Shown piece after piece: positions 7,513 to 18,363 of a stretch of DNA of 64,000 bases. Source of the stretch: Thiohalospira halophila DSM 15071. Lineage in GTDB: Bacteria > Pseudomonadota > Gammaproteobacteria > Thiohalospirales > Thiohalospiraceae. A program made the position numbers and the translations under genes. The DNA lies in the NCBI RefSeq assembly GCF_900112605.1, contig NZ_FOMJ01000002.1, positions 229,105-293,104 of the forward strand, given 5' to 3'. The notes beneath the pieces are model-generated. The model made no database searches. It was not told the DNA's origin and saw only the letters and a program-made list of their open reading frames with translations. Positions within the stretch are counted from its first letter, which is position 1. Each line of letters starts with the position of its first letter.

Positions 7513-8540
7513 TCCCCCCTCCCGTGGCCGAAGGTCCGCGGCTGGATGTAGTAGTCCAGCGTGGGGGCGGCGGTATTCATGAGCAGGACGGCGAAGGCGA
7601 CCCCGTCGGGATAGCCGCCCCAGGTGCGGATGATGTAGATGAAGGCGCCGATACCGAGGCCGTACCAGAGGCGCGCCAGCGGTGCCGAGGGGGCGCTCAC
7701 CGGGTCGGTGGCGATGAAGAAGGCGCCCAGCATGGTGGCCCCGGAGAGGATGTGGAAGGCCGGCGAGCCGTAGGCGCCGGGGTCCAGGGCGTAGAAGAAC
7801 AGGGCCGGGATGCCGACGCCGAGGATCACGCCGGCCGGGGTCTGCCACGGGATGACCTTCCGGAATACCAGCCACAAACCGCCCAAGAGGAAGAGGGTGT
7901 TAATCCATTCCCAGCCGATGCCGGCCAGATCGCCGAAGATCGGGTTGCCCTGCCAGACCTCCGGGATGGTCTGGTTCTGCCCCAGGGCCGTCTTGATCTG
8001 GTCCAGCGGCGTCGCCCGGGTCACCGCGTCCAGGTCGGCCGCCGCCGGCAGGGAGCCGGTGAGGAAGAACTGCAGATGGGCGCCGAGGTCCACGGCGCCG
8101 GCCGGCGGCAGCCAGGTGGTCATCTCCCGGGGGAAGGAGACCAGCAGGATGACGTAGCCCACCATGGCCGGGTTGAAGGGGTTGTGGCCCAGCCCGCCGT
8201 AGAGGTGCTTGCCCAGGGCCATGCCCAGGGCGGTGCCCAGCATGGGCAGCCACCAGGGCGCCAGAGAGGGCAGGGCCAGGGCCAGCAGCCAGGCGGTGAG
8301 CACCGCCGAGCCGTCGCCCAGGAAGGGCATGACCGGCCGGTGGCGCAGGCGCAGGAGCACCGCCTCGGTGAGCAGGGCGGCGGCGATGGCCGCGACCAGA
8401 TTGAAGGCGATGCCGGGGCCGAAGAACCAGAGGTGGGCCAGGGTGCCCGGGATCAGGGCGGCGCAGACGGTGAACATGACCCGGCGCACGCTGCTGCGGC
8501 CGGGGTGGAAGTGGGGGGAGCTGCGGACCAGTTCGAACAC
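7509..8540 (-). CDS. rnfD: Rnf complex membrane FMN subunit RnfD
   Basis: A 343-residue polytopic membrane protein. The start is a GTG (8538-8540) giving [18 protein letters not shown], two bases after the rnfC stop and preceded by GGGGGAG; family members start at this point. Motifs: [12 protein letters not shown] in the middle and [22 protein letters not shown], where the threonine of SGAT is the covalent FMN site. About ten membrane helices can be traced. RnfD is homologous to NqrB and takes part in ion translocation. It overlaps rnfG by 4 bases. Confidence 0.95.
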   Translation of the reverse strand: MFELVRSSPHFHPGRSSVRRVMFTVCAALIPGTLAHLWFFGPGIAFNLVAAIAAALLTEAVLLRLRHRPVMPFLGDGSAVLTAWLLALALPSLAPWWLPMLGTALGMALGKHLYGGLGHNPFNPAMVGYVILLVSFPREMTTWLPPAGAVDLGAHLQFFLTGSLPAAADLDAVTRATPLDQIKTALGQNQTIPEVWQGNPIFGDLAGIGWEWINTLFLLGGLWLVFRKVIPWQTPAGVILGVGIPALFFYALDPGAYGSPAFHILSGATMLGAFFIATDPVSAPSAPLARLWYGLGIGAFIYIIRTWGGYPDGVAFAVLLMNTAAPTLDYYIQPRTFGHGRGE

Positions 8541-8542
8541 GG

Positions 8543-10210
8543 CTACTCCCCCTTGCCCGTGGCGTCGCCGGTGCCGGTCTCTTCCTCGGCGTCCTCGCCG
8601 CGCTGGGCCCGGGTCTCGGCGACCTTGCGCTTCTGCTCCTCGGTGAGTTCCGAGTCGTCGGTGTTCTTCGGCTCCACGCCCTGCTGTTCCTTCTTCTCCT
8701 GGGCCCGTTTGCGGGCGGCCTCGATGGCGGCCTTCTTCTTGTCGTCGCCGGTGTTCACCTGCTTTTTCTTTTCCGCCTGGCGGGCGGCCTTCTCCGCCTT
8801 CTCGCGCTCCAGCCGCTCGTTGCGGAACTCGTAGCGGGCGCGGGCGATGTCGGACTTCTTCTTCTCCCGCTCGGCGGCCCAGATCTCGGTCTTGGCGAAG
8901 CGGTAGTACTGCACCAGCGGCAGGTGGCTGGGGCAGACGTAGGCGCAGCAGCCGCACTCGATGCAATCGAAGAGGTTGTAGTCCTGGACCTTGTCGAAGT
9001 CCTTGTCCCGGGCGTGCCAGTAGAGCTGCTGGGGCAGCAGTCGGGCCGGGCAGACCTCCTGGCACGCGCCGCAGCGGATGCAGGGCATGGGATCCGGCGC
9101 CGGGGTCAGCTCCTCGGCGGCGGGGACCAGTAGGCAGTTGCTGGTCTTGGCCACCGGCGCCTCGTGGTGGAAGAGGCGGAAGCCCATCATGGGGCCGCCG
9201 ACGATGATCTCGCCTATGTCTCCCCAGTTGCGGACCCGCTCGGTCAGCAGGTCACCCACCGGCGTGCCCAGCCGGACCCGCCAGACCCGGGGGTCGGCGA
9301 TAGCGCTGCCGGTGACGGTAACAAGCCGGTCCACCAGGGGCCGCCCCTCGCTGATGGCGCGCTCCACCGCCGTGGCGGTGCCGACGTTGTGGCAGACCAC
9401 CCCGACCTGGATGGGCAGGCCGTCGCTGGGAACCTCCTTGCCGGTGAGGGTGTAGATGAGCTGCTTCTCGCCCCCGGCCGGGTAGCGGGTGGGGACGGTG
9501 AGGATCTCCACCCCGGTGGCGGCGCTGTCGGTGGCCGCCAGCTCGTCCCGGGCCGCCTTGAGGGCGGTGATGGCGGCCGGCTTGTTGTCCTCGACGCCGA
9601 TGATGCAGCGCTGGGCCTGCAGGGCGTGGCGCATGATGAGCATGCCGCGCAGGATGCGCGCCGGCTCCTCCTGCATGAGGCGGTCGTCGCAGGTGATGTA
9701 GGGCTCGCACTCGGCGCCGTTGAGGATGAGCGTCTCCACCGGGCGGCCGCCGGGGTTGAGCTTTACCGCGCTGGGGAATCCGGCCCCGCCCAGGCCGACG
9801 ATGCCGGCTTCGCGGATGCGGTTGCGCAGGTCCGACGCCGTCTCGGCGGTGTAGTCGGCCACGGGGTGCAGGTCGGTCCAGGCATCCTCGCCGTCGCTGG
9901 CGATGACCACGCAGGGGGCGGAGAGGCCGGAGGGGTGGGCGATGGGCCGGTCCTCCACCGTCTGCACCGTGCCGGAGATGGTGGCGTGGACCGGGGCGCT
10001 GACGAAGTCCCGGGCGCGGGCGATGCGCTCGCCGGTGCGCACGTACTGGCCCGGCTCCACCTCGGCCTCCGCCGGGGCGCCGATGTGCTGCTGCAGGGGC
10101 AGGACTACCTGATCGGGCAGGGCGGCGCTGCCGCTGGCCTGCTCGCAGGACTCGGTCTTGTGGCCGGGCAGCTCCAGCCCGCCGGGGAAGCGCCAGAGCC
10201 TAGCGGTCAT
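8543..10210 (-). CDS. rnfC: Rnf complex NADH-binding and iron-sulfur subunit RnfC
   Basis: A 555-residue peripheral subunit. The N-terminal part has the sandwich-hybrid fold region ([14 protein letters not shown]); [11 protein letters not shown] is the NADH/flavin-binding region; two [4Fe-4S] motifs follow, [12 protein letters not shown] and [12 protein letters not shown]. Beyond about residue 445 a 110-residue Lys/Glu/Ala-rich charged tail ([29 protein letters not shown]) forms coiled-coil-like helices, as in long enterobacterial RsxC proteins. The start [11 protein letters not shown] overlaps the rnfB end by 11 bases; a more upstream ATG would extend deep into rnfB. It is the site where NAD(H) meets the complex on the cytosolic side. 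Confidence 0.95.
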   Translation of the reverse strand: MTARLWRFPGGLELPGHKTESCEQASGSAALPDQVVLPLQQHIGAPAEAEVEPGQYVRTGERIARARDFVSAPVHATISGTVQTVEDRPIAHPSGLSAPCVVIASDGEDAWTDLHPVADYTAETASDLRNRIREAGIVGLGGAGFPSAVKLNPGGRPVETLILNGAECEPYITCDDRLMQEEPARILRGMLIMRHALQAQRCIIGVEDNKPAAITALKAARDELAATDSAATGVEILTVPTRYPAGGEKQLIYTLTGKEVPSDGLPIQVGVVCHNVGTATAVERAISEGRPLVDRLVTVTGSAIADPRVWRVRLGTPVGDLLTERVRNWGDIGEIIVGGPMMGFRLFHHEAPVAKTSNCLLVPAAEELTPAPDPMPCIRCGACQEVCPARLLPQQLYWHARDKDFDKVQDYNLFDCIECGCCAYVCPSHLPLVQYYRFAKTEIWAAEREKKKSDIARARYEFRNERLEREKAEKAARQAEKKKQVNTGDDKKKAAIEAARKRAQEKKEQQGVEPKNTDDSELTEEQKRKVAETRAQRGEDAEEETGTGDATGKGE

Positions 10211-10817
10211 GGGTGGCCTCCGTCGCCTCGTCCGCTTCTTCCGGCTCCACCTGGGCCAGACCGCGCCGGGCATCCTCGGAGTAGAGTTCCGGGAAGGGCC
10301 AGCGCCAGGTCTGGGGCGTCTCCGGCACCGGCACCATGTAGATGCAGTCCACCGGGCAGGGCTCGATGCAGAGCTCGCAGCCGGTGCACTCGGCCTCGAT
10401 GACGGTATGCATCTGCTTGGCGGCGCCGACGATGGCGTCCACCGGGCAGGCCTGGACGCAGAGGGTGCAGCCGATGCAGATGTTCTCGTCGATGATGGCG
10501 ACCTCGGGGGTCTCCTCCTCCTCGCCGTGCTCGGGGTTCAACGGCTTGGGCTCACGGCCCAGGAGGTCGGCGAGCTGCTGGATGGTCTGCTCGCCGCCGG
10601 GGGGGCACTGGTTGATGTCCGCCTCGCCGGCGGCGATGGCCTCGGCGTAGGGCCGGCAGCCGGGGTAGCCGCACTGGCCGCACTGGGTCTGGGGGAGGAT
10701 GGCGTCGATCTGGTCGACCACCGGGTCCCCCTCCACCTTGAAGCGGATGGAGGCGTAGCCCAGCAGCAGGCCGAAGGCGAGGGCGAGGCCGGCGAGGGCG
10801 AGGATGGCTTCGAGCAT
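10200..10817 (-). CDS. rnfB: Rnf complex ferredoxin-like subunit RnfB
   Basis: A 205-residue subunit with an N-terminal membrane helix (about 3-22), then a [4Fe-4S] domain with Cys46, Cys49, Cys54 and Cys71 ([11 protein letters not shown] ... QCPPGG), then two ferredoxin-type clusters, [14 protein letters not shown] (114-124) and [14 protein letters not shown] (144-154). The C-terminal 45 residues are acidic. RnfB is the entry point for electrons from soluble ferredoxin. It begins 3 bases after the rnfA stop and overlaps rnfC. The cluster pattern is complete. Confidence 0.96.
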   Translation of the reverse strand: MLEAILALAGLALAFGLLLGYASIRFKVEGDPVVDQIDAILPQTQCGQCGYPGCRPYAEAIAAGEADINQCPPGGEQTIQQLADLLGREPKPLNPEHGEEEETPEVAIIDENICIGCTLCVQACPVDAIVGAAKQMHTVIEAECTGCELCIEPCPVDCIYMVPVPETPQTWRWPFPELYSEDARRGLAQVEPEEADEATEATHDR

Positions 10818-10820
10818 GGC

Positions 10821-11402
10821 CTACAGCCGCACCAGGCCGGAGAAGCCCATGAAGGCCAGGGACATGAGGCCGGCGGTCACCAGCCCCACGGCCGCCCCCT
10901 GGAAGGGGACGGGTACGTCGGCGGCGGCGATGCGTTCGCGGATGGCGGCGAACAGGATGAGCACCAGGGAGAAGCCCACCGCGGCGCCGAAGCCGTAGAC
11001 CGCCGACTCCAGAAAGCCGTGGGCCTCCTGGACGTTGAGCAGGGCGACGCCGAGGACGGCGCAGTTGGTGGTGATGAGCGGCAGGAAGATCCCCAGCACC
11101 TGGTAGAGCAGGGGCGAGGTCTTCTGCACCACCATCTCGGTGAACTGCACCACCACCGCGATGACCAGGATGAAGGCGATGGTCCGCAGGTACTCCAGCC
11201 CCAGCGGCGCCAGCAGGTACTCGTTGACGAGGTAGCTGCAGATCGCCGAGAGGGTGAGTACGAAGGTGGTGGCCAGCCCCATGCCGGTGGCGGTCTCGAG
11301 CTTGCGCGATACCCCCATGAAGGGGCACAGCCCGAGGAACTTCACCAGCACGAAGTTGTTCACCAGGATGGTGCTCACCAGGATGAGCAGGTACTCACTC
11401 AT
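10821..11402 (-). CDS. rnfA: Rnf complex membrane subunit RnfA
   Basis: A 193-residue, six-helix membrane subunit, first gene of the operon. The motifs [16 protein letters not shown] (with the conserved Cys near 26) and [16 protein letters not shown] are the counterparts of the RnfE motifs; the two proteins sit as inverted homologues around a membrane iron site. The length equals that of E. coli RsxA. A promoter-like pair lies 33-61 bp upstream. metG precedes it on the same strand with an 86-bp gap, so rnfA probably starts its own transcript. Confidence 0.97.
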   Translation of the reverse strand: MSEYLLILVSTILVNNFVLVKFLGLCPFMGVSRKLETATGMGLATTFVLTLSAICSYLVNEYLLAPLGLEYLRTIAFILVIAVVVQFTEMVVQKTSPLLYQVLGIFLPLITTNCAVLGVALLNVQEAHGFLESAVYGFGAAVGFSLVLILFAAIRERIAAADVPVPFQGAAVGLVTAGLMSLAFMGFSGLVRL

Positions 11403-11434
11403 GGGACCGCCCGTCCATCAGGAACTGATGAAAA

Positions 11435-11463
11435 AGTATGACGCCGCCCCCGGGGGTACTCAA
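11435..11463 (-). promoter_or_regulatory. rnfA: Sigma70-type promoter of the rnf operon
   Basis: On the minus strand TTGAGT (11463-11458) and CATACT (11440-11435) are spaced by exactly 17 bp in the 86-bp metG-rnfA gap. The spacer contains the palindrome CCCCCGGGGG, a possible binding site or supercoiling-sensitive element. Between the -10 and the ATG a short hairpin CATCAG/CTGATG (11416-11430) would form in the leader. Confidence 0.6.
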
Positions 11464-11488
11464 CCCCGCGCGGGACGGGGCATAAGGG

Positions 11489-13594
11489 TTACTTGATCCG
11501 CATCCCGGGCCGGGCCCCGTCGTCGGGCCCCAGGAGGAAGGGGCCGTCGCCCTCGCCGCTGGCGGCGAGGACCATGCCCTCGGAGACGCCGAAGCGCATC
11601 TTGCGCGCCGGCAGGTTGGCCACCATGACCGTCAGCCGCCCCTCCAGGTCGGCGGGGTCGTAGGCGGACTTGATGCCGGCGAAGACCTGGCGGGTCTCGC
11701 CGCCGAGGTCCAGCTGCAGGCGCAGGAGCTTGTCCGCCCCCTCCACCTGCTCGGCACTGGTGATCCGCGCCACCCGCAGGTCGACGCCGACGAAGTCCTC
11801 GAAGGCGATCTCGTCGGCGATGGGCTCCTCGGCCAGCGGGCCGGTGGGGGCGGTCTCGGTCATGGCGGTGTTCTCCTGTCGGGACGCCTCCAGCATGGCG
11901 TCCACGTGGTCCTGTTCGATGCGGGTGAGCAGGGGCTTGAAGCGGTTGATGGCCCCGTCCAGCCGGTGGGCCAGGTCGTCCCAGGTCAGCTCCCGGCCCA
12001 GGAAGGCCTCGCTGCGGTGGGCCAGCCCCGGCACCACCGGCTTGAGGTAGGTCATGATGACCCGGAAGGCATCCAGGACCATGGCGCTGATGGCCTGCAG
12101 CTCCGGCTCGCGGCCGGCCTCCTTGGCCACCACCCAGGGCTGGAGCTCGTCGAAGAGGCGGTTGGCCTCGTCGGCCAGCTCCATGAGTTCGCGCATGAGG
12201 CGGCTGTACTCGCGGTTCTCGTAGAGGTCGGCGATGGCCGCGCGGCGCTGGTCCCCGGCGAAGTCGGCGTGCACCGCGCGCCAGCGCTCGGCCAGCCGGT
12301 CGCGCTCGGCCAGGGACTCGGCGGAGGCCCCCTCGAAGCGCTCCGCCTCCCACCACAGCTCGCCGCCGAAGCGCTTGTTGATGAAGCCGGCGGAGCGGCT
12401 GGCCAGGTTGACCACCTTGCCGACCAGGTCGCTGTTCACCCGGGCGATGAAGTCATCGGTGTTCAGGTCCAGGTCGTCGATGCCGTCATCCAGCTTGGCC
12501 GCCAGGTAGTAGCGCAGGTAGTCGGGGTCCAGGTGGTCCAGGTAGGTCCGGGCGTTGAGGAAGGTCCCCCGGGACTTGGACATCTTGGCGCCGTTGACGG
12601 TGAGGAAGCCGTGGCAGAAGACCGCGCTGGGCACCCGGTAGCCGGCACCCTGGAGCAGGGCCGGCCAGAAGAGGGTGTGGAAATAGGCGATGTCCTTGCC
12701 GATGAAGTGGTAGAGCTCGGCATCGCTGTCAGGGCCCCACCAGTCGTCGAAGTCCAGGTCGCGCCGCTCGGCCAGGTTCAGGAAGCTCGCCATGTAGCCG
12801 ATGGGCGCGTCCACCCAGACGTAGAAGTACTTGCCCGGGGCGTCGGGGATCTCGAAGCCGAAGTAGGGGGCATCCCGGGAGATGTCCCAGTCGCGCAGCC
12901 CGTCCTCCAGCCATTCGCCCAGCTTGTGGGCGATGGCCGGCTGGACCCGGGGGCGACCGGTGGTGTCGGTCTCGTTCATCCACTCGCGCAGGAAGCCCTC
13001 GAAGTCCTGCAGGCGGAAGAAGTAGTGCTCGGAGTCGCGCTCCTCCGGCGCGGCGCCGGAGACGGCGGAGACCGGATTCAGCAGCTCGGTGGGCTGGTAG
13101 GTGGCCCCGCACGCCTCGCAGGCGTCGCCGTACTGGTCCTCGGCGTGGCAGCGCGGGCAGGTGCCCTTGACGTAGCGGTCGGGGAGGAACATCCCCGCCT
13201 CGGGGTCGTAGGCCTGGCGGATGGTGCGCCGGTCGATGTGGCCGGCCGCCTCCAGCCGCTGGTAGAGGGTCTCCACTAGCCGGCGGTTCTCCACCGAGTG
13301 GGTGGAGTGGTAGTTGTCGAAGGCGACGTGAAAGTCGCCCAGGTCGCGCCGGTGCTCCTCGCCCACCCGCTCAATGAGCTCCTCGGGGGCGATTCCCTCG
13401 CTCTGTGCCCGCAGCATGATGGGGGTGCCGTGGGCGTCGTCGGCGCAGACGTAGCAGCACTCGTGGCCGCGCAGGCGCTGGTAGCGGACCCAGATATCGG
13501 TCTGGACATATTCCACCAGGTGGCCCAGGTGGATGCTGCCATTGGCGTAGGGCAGGGCGCTGGTAACCAGGATGCGGCGGTGGCCTTCGGACAT
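11489..13594 (-). CDS. metG: Methionyl-tRNA synthetase
   Basis: A 701-residue class I synthetase that charges methionine to tRNA. HLGH (22-25) is the HIGH signature and KMSKS is intact near residue 335. A zinc knuckle is present with Cys145, Cys148, Cys158 and Cys161. The C-terminal 110 residues ([26 protein letters not shown] onward) are the OB-fold tRNA-binding dimerisation domain found in long bacterial MetG. It is divergent from apbC, the usual arrangement in Gammaproteobacteria. No frameshift or missing motif is seen. Confidence 0.98.
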   Translation of the reverse strand: MSEGHRRILVTSALPYANGSIHLGHLVEYVQTDIWVRYQRLRGHECCYVCADDAHGTPIMLRAQSEGIAPEELIERVGEEHRRDLGDFHVAFDNYHSTHSVENRRLVETLYQRLEAAGHIDRRTIRQAYDPEAGMFLPDRYVKGTCPRCHAEDQYGDACEACGATYQPTELLNPVSAVSGAAPEERDSEHYFFRLQDFEGFLREWMNETDTTGRPRVQPAIAHKLGEWLEDGLRDWDISRDAPYFGFEIPDAPGKYFYVWVDAPIGYMASFLNLAERRDLDFDDWWGPDSDAELYHFIGKDIAYFHTLFWPALLQGAGYRVPSAVFCHGFLTVNGAKMSKSRGTFLNARTYLDHLDPDYLRYYLAAKLDDGIDDLDLNTDDFIARVNSDLVGKVVNLASRSAGFINKRFGGELWWEAERFEGASAESLAERDRLAERWRAVHADFAGDQRRAAIADLYENREYSRLMRELMELADEANRLFDELQPWVVAKEAGREPELQAISAMVLDAFRVIMTYLKPVVPGLAHRSEAFLGRELTWDDLAHRLDGAINRFKPLLTRIEQDHVDAMLEASRQENTAMTETAPTGPLAEEPIADEIAFEDFVGVDLRVARITSAEQVEGADKLLRLQLDLGGETRQVFAGIKSAYDPADLEGRLTVMVANLPARKMRFGVSEGMVLAASGEGDGPFLLGPDDGARPGMRIK

Positions 13595-13847
13595 GGGACT
13601 CGCGGCTCGGCAGTAGCGGGCTGGAAGATAACCCGGTCATGGTACTAGCCGGCCGGGGGGAGGGCCAGTTGCTGTCGGGCTTCGTTACGGGGAGCGCCCG
13701 GCATGGCGGTGGGAGGTCTGAGAGCGGAAAAGGCCCGTTCCCTTCGGGTAGAATATCCGACCCATCCGTCCCACAATAGCGGGCCAGATAGCGCGAGGTC
13801 GCCGTGGCGGCGGCCTTGCAGACAACCGTCCGAGGAGTGCGAACGTC

Positions 13848-14939
13848 ATGGCGAACGTTTCCGAGCAGCAGGTGGAGACCGCCCTCAAGGGGTATGTGGA
13901 TCCCTACATGGACCGGGACCCGGTCTCGGCGAAGATCGTCGACGGGATCCAGGTCGACGGCGACCGGGTCACCGTGAATCTCAAGGTGGGCTTCCCCGTC
14001 GAGGGCTACCGGGACGAGCTCGCCGCGGCGGTCCGCGACGCGGTGAAGGGCGGTACGGAGGCCAGCGACGTTACCGTCAACATCGAGCAGAAGGTGGAGA
14101 CCCACTCGGTGCAGCAGGGCGTCTCCCCCATCTCCGGGGTCAAGAACATCATCGCCGTGGCCTCCGGCAAGGGCGGCGTGGGCAAGTCCACCACGGCAGT
14201 GAATCTGGCCCTGGCCCTGGCCGCCGAGGGTGCCAAGGTGGGGCTGCTGGATGCCGATATCTACGGCCCCAGCACCCCGCGGATGATGGGCCTCTCCGAC
14301 AAGCCCGATTCCAAGGACGGCAAGACCCTGGAGCCCATGGTCAACTACGGCGTCCAGACCATGTCCATCGGCTACCTCATCGACGAGGATACCCCCATGG
14401 TCTGGCGCGGGCCCATGGTCACCCAGGCCCTGGAGCAGCTGCTCAACGACACCAACTGGGACGACGTCGACTATCTGGTCATCGACCTGCCGCCGGGCAC
14501 CGGCGACATCCAGCTGACCCTGGCGCAGAAGGTGCCGGTCTCCGGGGCGCTCATCGTCACGACCCCCCAGGACATCTCCCTGCTGGATGCGCGCAAGGCG
14601 CACAAGATGTTCGAAAAGGTCTCGGTGGACACCCTGGGAATCATCGAGAACATGTCCATCCACATCTGCTCGAACTGCGGCCACGAGGAGCACATCTTCG
14701 GCGAGGGCGGCGGTCAGTCCATGGCGGACGAGTACGGGATCGACCTGCTGGGCTCGCTGCCCCTGGATATCCACATCCGCGAGCAGGCCGACGGCGGCAA
14801 GCCCACCGTGGTCGCCGACCCGGACAGCCGGCTCACCGAGATCTACCGCCAGATCGCCCGGCGGACGGCGGCCCGGCTCTCCCTCAAGGGGCGGGAGTAC
14901 AGCCACAAGTTCCCCAACATCGTCATCCAGGACAACTGA
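13848..14939 (+). CDS. apbC: Iron-sulfur carrier/assembly P-loop protein Mrp/ApbC
   Basis: A 363-residue Mrp/NBP35 protein. Residues about 5-85 form the MIP18/FeSCA-like N-terminal domain. The deviant Walker A GKGGVGKST begins at Gly107, and the nucleotide-binding block DADIYGPSTPRMMG follows. A CxxC pair near residue 270 (ICSNCGHEEHIFGEGGG) is the expected bridging [4Fe-4S] ligand set of the dimer. It delivers clusters to apoproteins such as Rnf-type enzymes. The intergenic 253 bp with metG has no further gene; TAGAAT at 13749-13754 could be part of a -10 but has no convincing -35. Copy 2 of the nested repeat follows the stop. Confidence 0.96.
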   Translation: MANVSEQQVETALKGYVDPYMDRDPVSAKIVDGIQVDGDRVTVNLKVGFPVEGYRDELAAAVRDAVKGGTEASDVTVNIEQKVETHSVQQGVSPISGVKNIIAVASGKGGVGKSTTAVNLALALAAEGAKVGLLDADIYGPSTPRMMGLSDKPDSKDGKTLEPMVNYGVQTMSIGYLIDEDTPMVWRGPMVTQALEQLLNDTNWDDVDYLVIDLPPGTGDIQLTLAQKVPVSGALIVTTPQDISLLDARKAHKMFEKVSVDTLGIIENMSIHICSNCGHEEHIFGEGGGQSMADEYGIDLLGSLPLDIHIREQADGGKPTVVADPDSRLTEIYRQIARRTAARLSLKGREYSHKFPNIVIQDN

Positions 14940-14970
14940 CGCCCGACCCCGGGGCGTCCGCATACGCCGG

Positions 14971-15082
14971 GGTGGTCGGCACAAGTCCCTGATCCCGGGT
15001 ACGCCGTAAAGATGTCCCTGTCGGCTCGACGGCAGCATCCCTGCTGCCGACGACCCGGGATCAGGGACTTGCACCGACCACC
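14971..15082. repeat. Nested inverted-repeat element, copy 2 of 3
   Basis: Arms 14971-15000 and 15053-15082 (30 bp) are reverse complements apart from two adjacent mismatches. They enclose a 52-bp core (15001-15052) whose inner hairpin is CGGCAGCA-TCCC-TGCTGCCG (15030-15049). The core starts ACGCCGTA, identical in its first eight bases to copy 3. It begins 31 bp after the apbC stop, upstream of dcd. Confidence 0.85.
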
Positions 15083-15201
15083 AGGTATTCTCCGGGGAAA
15101 GGACGCGGTCTTCCTGCCCACCGGCCTCGGCCACTGGGGTGGCGGCCGTCGCCGTGCTACCCTCCCCGGCTTCCCGGAGGCGCGGCGACGAGGGCCCGAG
15201 C

Positions 15202-15771
15202 ATGAGCATCAAATCCGACCACTGGATCCGGCGCATGGCCACCGAGGAGGGGATGATCGACCCCTTCGAGCCGGAGCAGGTGCGCACCGGCGAGGACGGC
15301 TCGCCGCTCATCTCCTACGGCACCTCGAGCTACGGCTACGACATCCGCTGTGCCGACGAATTCAAGATCTTCACCAACATCAACTCGGCCATCGTCGACC
15401 CCAAGGCCTTCACCGACGAGAGCTTCGTCAGCTTCAAGGGGGATGTCTGCATCATCCCGCCCAACTCCTTCGCCCTGGCGCGCACGGTGGAGTACTTCCG
15501 GATCCCCCGCTCGGTGCTTACTATCTGCCTGGGCAAGTCGACCTACGCCCGCTGCGGGATCATCGTCAACGTGACGCCGCTGGAGCCGGAGTGGGAGGGC
15601 CACGTCACCCTGGAGTTCTCCAATACCACGCCGCTGCCGGCCAAGGTCTACGCCAACGAGGGCGTGGCCCAGCTCCTCTTCCTGGAGTCGGACGAGGTCT
15701 GCGGGACCTCCTACGGGGATCGCGGGGGCAAGTACCAGGGGCAGCAGGGGGTCACGCTGCCCCGCTCCTGA
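15202..15771 (+). CDS. dcd: dCTP deaminase
   Basis: A 189-residue homotrimeric enzyme that deaminates dCTP to dUTP, the main source of dUMP for thymidylate synthesis. Family blocks: [13 protein letters not shown] near 45-57, [29 protein letters not shown] with the catalytic Glu, and the C-terminal [13 protein letters not shown] that closes over the nucleotide. The start MSIKSDHWI matches the normal family start; an in-frame ATG 63 bp upstream would add an unrelated tail. The 119 bp between the repeat element and the ATG show no gene. Confidence 0.96.
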   Translation: MSIKSDHWIRRMATEEGMIDPFEPEQVRTGEDGSPLISYGTSSYGYDIRCADEFKIFTNINSAIVDPKAFTDESFVSFKGDVCIIPPNSFALARTVEYFRIPRSVLTICLGKSTYARCGIIVNVTPLEPEWEGHVTLEFSNTTPLPAKVYANEGVAQLLFLESDEVCGTSYGDRGGKYQGQQGVTLPRS

Positions 15772-15777
15772 GGACGG

Positions 15778-16533
15778 TTACTCCTCCATCGCGGAGAAGT
15801 CGGCCTCCGGGGCCTTGAGGAGTTCCAGCAGCCCCTTGCGGTCGTCGCCCTTGCGCTGTTCCACCGCCACCGGCAGGTAGCCCAGTTCGGGCGCGAGCCA
15901 GAAGAGGCTGCGCCGCTTGCCGGGCTTGTCGCGGATCTGCTCCACGCGGACGGTCTGCCAGGTGCCCGCCGGGGTCTCGCGCCGGGTCTCGCCGGTGACT
16001 TCGTAGCGGTAGGTCTCGGGGCCGTCCTCGTCCACGACCCGGAACTCGAAGCTCTCCTCGCCGGCGGCCACCCCGCGCATGACGGCGAACTGGGCGCTGA
16101 CCAGGTCCTGGGTGCCGGCCTCCAGCGCCCACTCCCGACCGCGCACCGCCTCCCGCACCACGGCCTCGCCGTAGTGGAAGCTCAGCCGGATATCCTTGTC
16201 CTCGCCGGTGCGCTGGCGGTAGCGGTACTCCAGCGGGCGGATGCCGTCCTCCTCCCAGCGGAAGCGGCTGCTTTCCCGGGTCTCACCGCTGAACAGCAGC
16301 CGGGCCATGCCGCCGGGGCGGGCCACCGAGGCGACGCGGTACTCGTGGCCGTTGCCTCCCTGGACGGTCTCCCCGCTGATGGTCCGCTCCATGGTCCCCA
16401 GGGTGAAGCCGCTGCGCTTGACGCGGTATTCCAGATCGATCCCCTCCGGGAAGGGGGCGCGGCTCTCCGCTGCCAGCAGGGTCGGCAGGAGGACCAGCGC
16501 CAGGCAGGCGGCGAGGAGGGTGAATGCCCTCAT
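15778..16533 (-). CDS. DUF3108 exported protein
   Basis: A 251-residue exported protein of the DUF3108 family. Residues 1-22 are a signal peptide (TLLAACLALVLLPTLLAAE). The mature protein starts with FPEGIDLEYRVKRSGFTLGTMERTI, the recognisable first strands, and continues as a beta-rich fold that ends with LFWLAPELGYLPVAVEQRKGD. Function is not established; an envelope role is assumed. A GTG one codon upstream (16534-16536) is an alternative start; the ATG overlaps the purN stop, so translation is coupled. The pairing DUF3108 after purMN is common in this group. It is convergent with dcd, 6 bp apart. Confidence 0.85.
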   Translation of the reverse strand: MRAFTLLAACLALVLLPTLLAAESRAPFPEGIDLEYRVKRSGFTLGTMERTISGETVQGGNGHEYRVASVARPGGMARLLFSGETRESSRFRWEEDGIRPLEYRYRQRTGEDKDIRLSFHYGEAVVREAVRGREWALEAGTQDLVSAQFAVMRGVAAGEESFEFRVVDEDGPETYRYEVTGETRRETPAGTWQTVRVEQIRDKPGKRRSLFWLAPELGYLPVAVEQRKGDDRKGLLELLKAPEADFSAMEE

Positions 16534-17213
16534 CACGTCGCCTCCCCCGGCGTGGCCTCGGGCGGCAGCGGCGCCTCCAGCGGGGCGCCGTCCAGCAGGA
16601 CCGTCTCCCCCTCCAGCCGCAGCCGGCCCTCGGCGAAGAGCCGGATGGCCTGGGGGAGGATGATGTACTCCCAGGGGCGGACCCGCGCCTCCAGGTCCCC
16701 GGGGGTGTCGTGGGCCTGCACCGGGACCCGGGCCTGGACCACCACCGGCCCGTCGTCCACCCCGGGGGTGACGAAGTGGACGCTGGAGCCGTGCTCGGTA
16801 TCACCGGCCTCCACGGCGCGGCGATGGGTATCCAGCCCCTTGTGGCGCGGTAGCAGGGAGGGGTGGACGTTGAGCATGCGGCCGGTATACCGGGTGACGA
16901 AGTCGTCGGTGAGGATCCGCATGAAGCCGGCCAGCACCACCAGGGCCGGCTCGTGGGCGTCGATGCGCCGCGCCAGCTCGGCATCGAAGGCGGCGCGGTC
17001 GGGGTGGTCCCGGTGGTTGATGACCTCGGTGGGCACGCCGGCGCTCCGGGCGCGCTCCAGCCCCCGGGCGTCGGCGCGGTTGCTGATCACCGCCCGGACC
17101 TCCACCGGCAGGGTGCCGGCGGCGGCCCGGTCCAGGATGGCCTGGAGGTTGGTACCGCCGCCGGAGAGGAGGACGACGATGGGCAGGGGCGCGGTGGGCT
17201 CCTGTCCGGTCAT
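16533..17213 (-). CDS. purN: Phosphoribosylglycinamide formyltransferase 1
   Basis: A 226-residue enzyme that formylates GAR with 10-formyl-tetrahydrofolate in purine synthesis. Motifs: [11 protein letters not shown] (phosphate binding, about 16-26), GFMRIL, the catalytic triad region NVHPSLLP and [18 protein letters not shown] (His and Asp). Slightly longer than the E. coli enzyme owing to a Pro/Ala/Glu-rich C-terminus. Its ATG overlaps the purM stop by 4 bases, forming the usual purM-purN pair. Confidence 0.97.
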   Translation of the reverse strand: MTGQEPTAPLPIVVLLSGGGTNLQAILDRAAAGTLPVEVRAVISNRADARGLERARSAGVPTEVINHRDHPDRAAFDAELARRIDAHEPALVVLAGFMRILTDDFVTRYTGRMLNVHPSLLPRHKGLDTHRRAVEAGDTEHGSSVHFVTPGVDDGPVVVQARVPVQAHDTPGDLEARVRPWEYIILPQAIRLFAEGRLRLEGETVLLDGAPLEAPLPPEATPGEAT

Positions 17214-18268
17214 GTGATGGTCACCCGGGGCTTGTCTTCCCCGGCGGCGGTGAGTTCACCGATGGCGGTCACCGTCTCGCCGGCCTCGCGCAGGGTCGCG
17301 GCCACCGCCTCGGCCTCGTCCGCCGCCACGGCCACCACCATGCCGATGCCGTAGTTGAAGGTACGGAACATCTCCGCCGGGTCGATGCGCCCGCTCTCCC
17401 GGATCCAGTCGAAGACCGGCGGCGCCTGCCAGCGCTCGCTCTCCACCCGGGCGGCCAGGCCGTCAGGCAGGACGCGGGGGAGGTTCTCCGGCAGGCCGCC
17501 GCCGGTGATGTGGGCCAGGGCGTGGATGGCGCCGGGGTGGGCGGAGAGCGCCTCCAGCAGGGGGCGGACATAGATCCGCGTGGGCGCCAGCAGGGCCTCG
17601 CCCAGGGTGGTCTCGCCGCAGGGGGCGTCGAGGTCGGCGGCGGTGGTGTCCAGCAGCCGCCGGATGAGGGAGTAGCCGTTGGAGTGCGGCCCGGAGGAGG
17701 CCAGTCCCAGCAGGATGTCGCCGGCGCGGCAGCTCGTCCCGTCCAGGAGCCGGTCGCGCTCGGCGACGCCGACACAGAAGCCGGCCAGGTCGTAGCGGCC
17801 GGCCTCGTAGAAGCCCGGCATCTCCGCCGTCTCGCCGCCCACCAGGGCGCAGCCGGCCTCCTCGCAGCCGGCGGCGATCCCGGTGACCACATCGCCGGCG
17901 GTATCCACCTCCAGCTTGCCGGTGGCGTAGTAGTCCAGGAAGAAGAGCGGCTCCGCCCCCTGGACGATGAGGTCGTTGACGCACATGGCCACCAGGTCGC
18001 GGCCGATGGTGTCGTGGCGGCCCAGGCGCTCGGCCAGGTCGAGCTTGGTGCCCACCCCGTCGGTCCCGGCTACCAGGACCGGGTCGCGGTAGCCGGCGGG
18101 CAGGTCCACCAGGGCGCCAAAACCGCCCAGCCCGCCACGCACCTCCGGCCGCCGCGTGCGGTCCACGGCGGGGCGGATGCGATCCACCAGGTCGTTACCG
18201 GCATCGATGTCCACGCCGGCGTCGCGATAGGTGAGGCCGGAGCCGGTTTCGGTGTCGTCGGCGCTCAA
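17210..18268 (-). CDS. purM: Phosphoribosylformylglycinamidine cyclo-ligase (AIR synthetase)
   Basis: A 352-residue enzyme closing the imidazole ring in purine synthesis. Family blocks: [64 protein letters not shown] and [13 protein letters not shown]. The start is a TTG at 18266-18268: it is preceded by GAGGAG at good spacing, no ATG or GTG fits, and family proteins begin about here. A divergent promoter candidate lies 35-63 bp upstream. It heads a purM-purN-DUF3108 operon. Confidence 0.95.
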   Translation of the reverse strand: MSADDTETGSGLTYRDAGVDIDAGNDLVDRIRPAVDRTRRPEVRGGLGGFGALVDLPAGYRDPVLVAGTDGVGTKLDLAERLGRHDTIGRDLVAMCVNDLIVQGAEPLFFLDYYATGKLEVDTAGDVVTGIAAGCEEAGCALVGGETAEMPGFYEAGRYDLAGFCVGVAERDRLLDGTSCRAGDILLGLASSGPHSNGYSLIRRLLDTTAADLDAPCGETTLGEALLAPTRIYVRPLLEALSAHPGAIHALAHITGGGLPENLPRVLPDGLAARVESERWQAPPVFDWIRESGRIDPAEMFRTFNYGIGMVVAVAADEAEAVAATLREAGETVTAIGELTAAGEDKPRVTIT

Positions 18269-18302
18269 GGGGGCTCTCCTCGGGAGGTGGGCGGATGGAC
18301 CA

Positions 18303-18331
18303 ATTGTAATGAGTCCCCGGGGGGCATGGAA
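18303..18331 (-). promoter_or_regulatory. purM: Candidate purM promoter
   Basis: On the minus strand TTCCAT (18331-18326) and TACAAT (18308-18303) are 17 bp apart, which places the transcript start near 18296 and a 28-base leader before the TTG start. The ACAATTG patch is the only AT-rich stretch in the divergent gap. No PurR-type operator was evident by eye. Confidence 0.45.
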
Positions 18332-18363
18332 CCGCGACCGGTGGTGGGCCATAATCCGGGGCC

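Noticed and set aside
13371..15311. A 646-codon minus-strand frame across the metG start, the intergenic gap and apbC
   Set aside because: It crosses two strongly supported genes and a structured repeat; its sequence has no recognisable domain.
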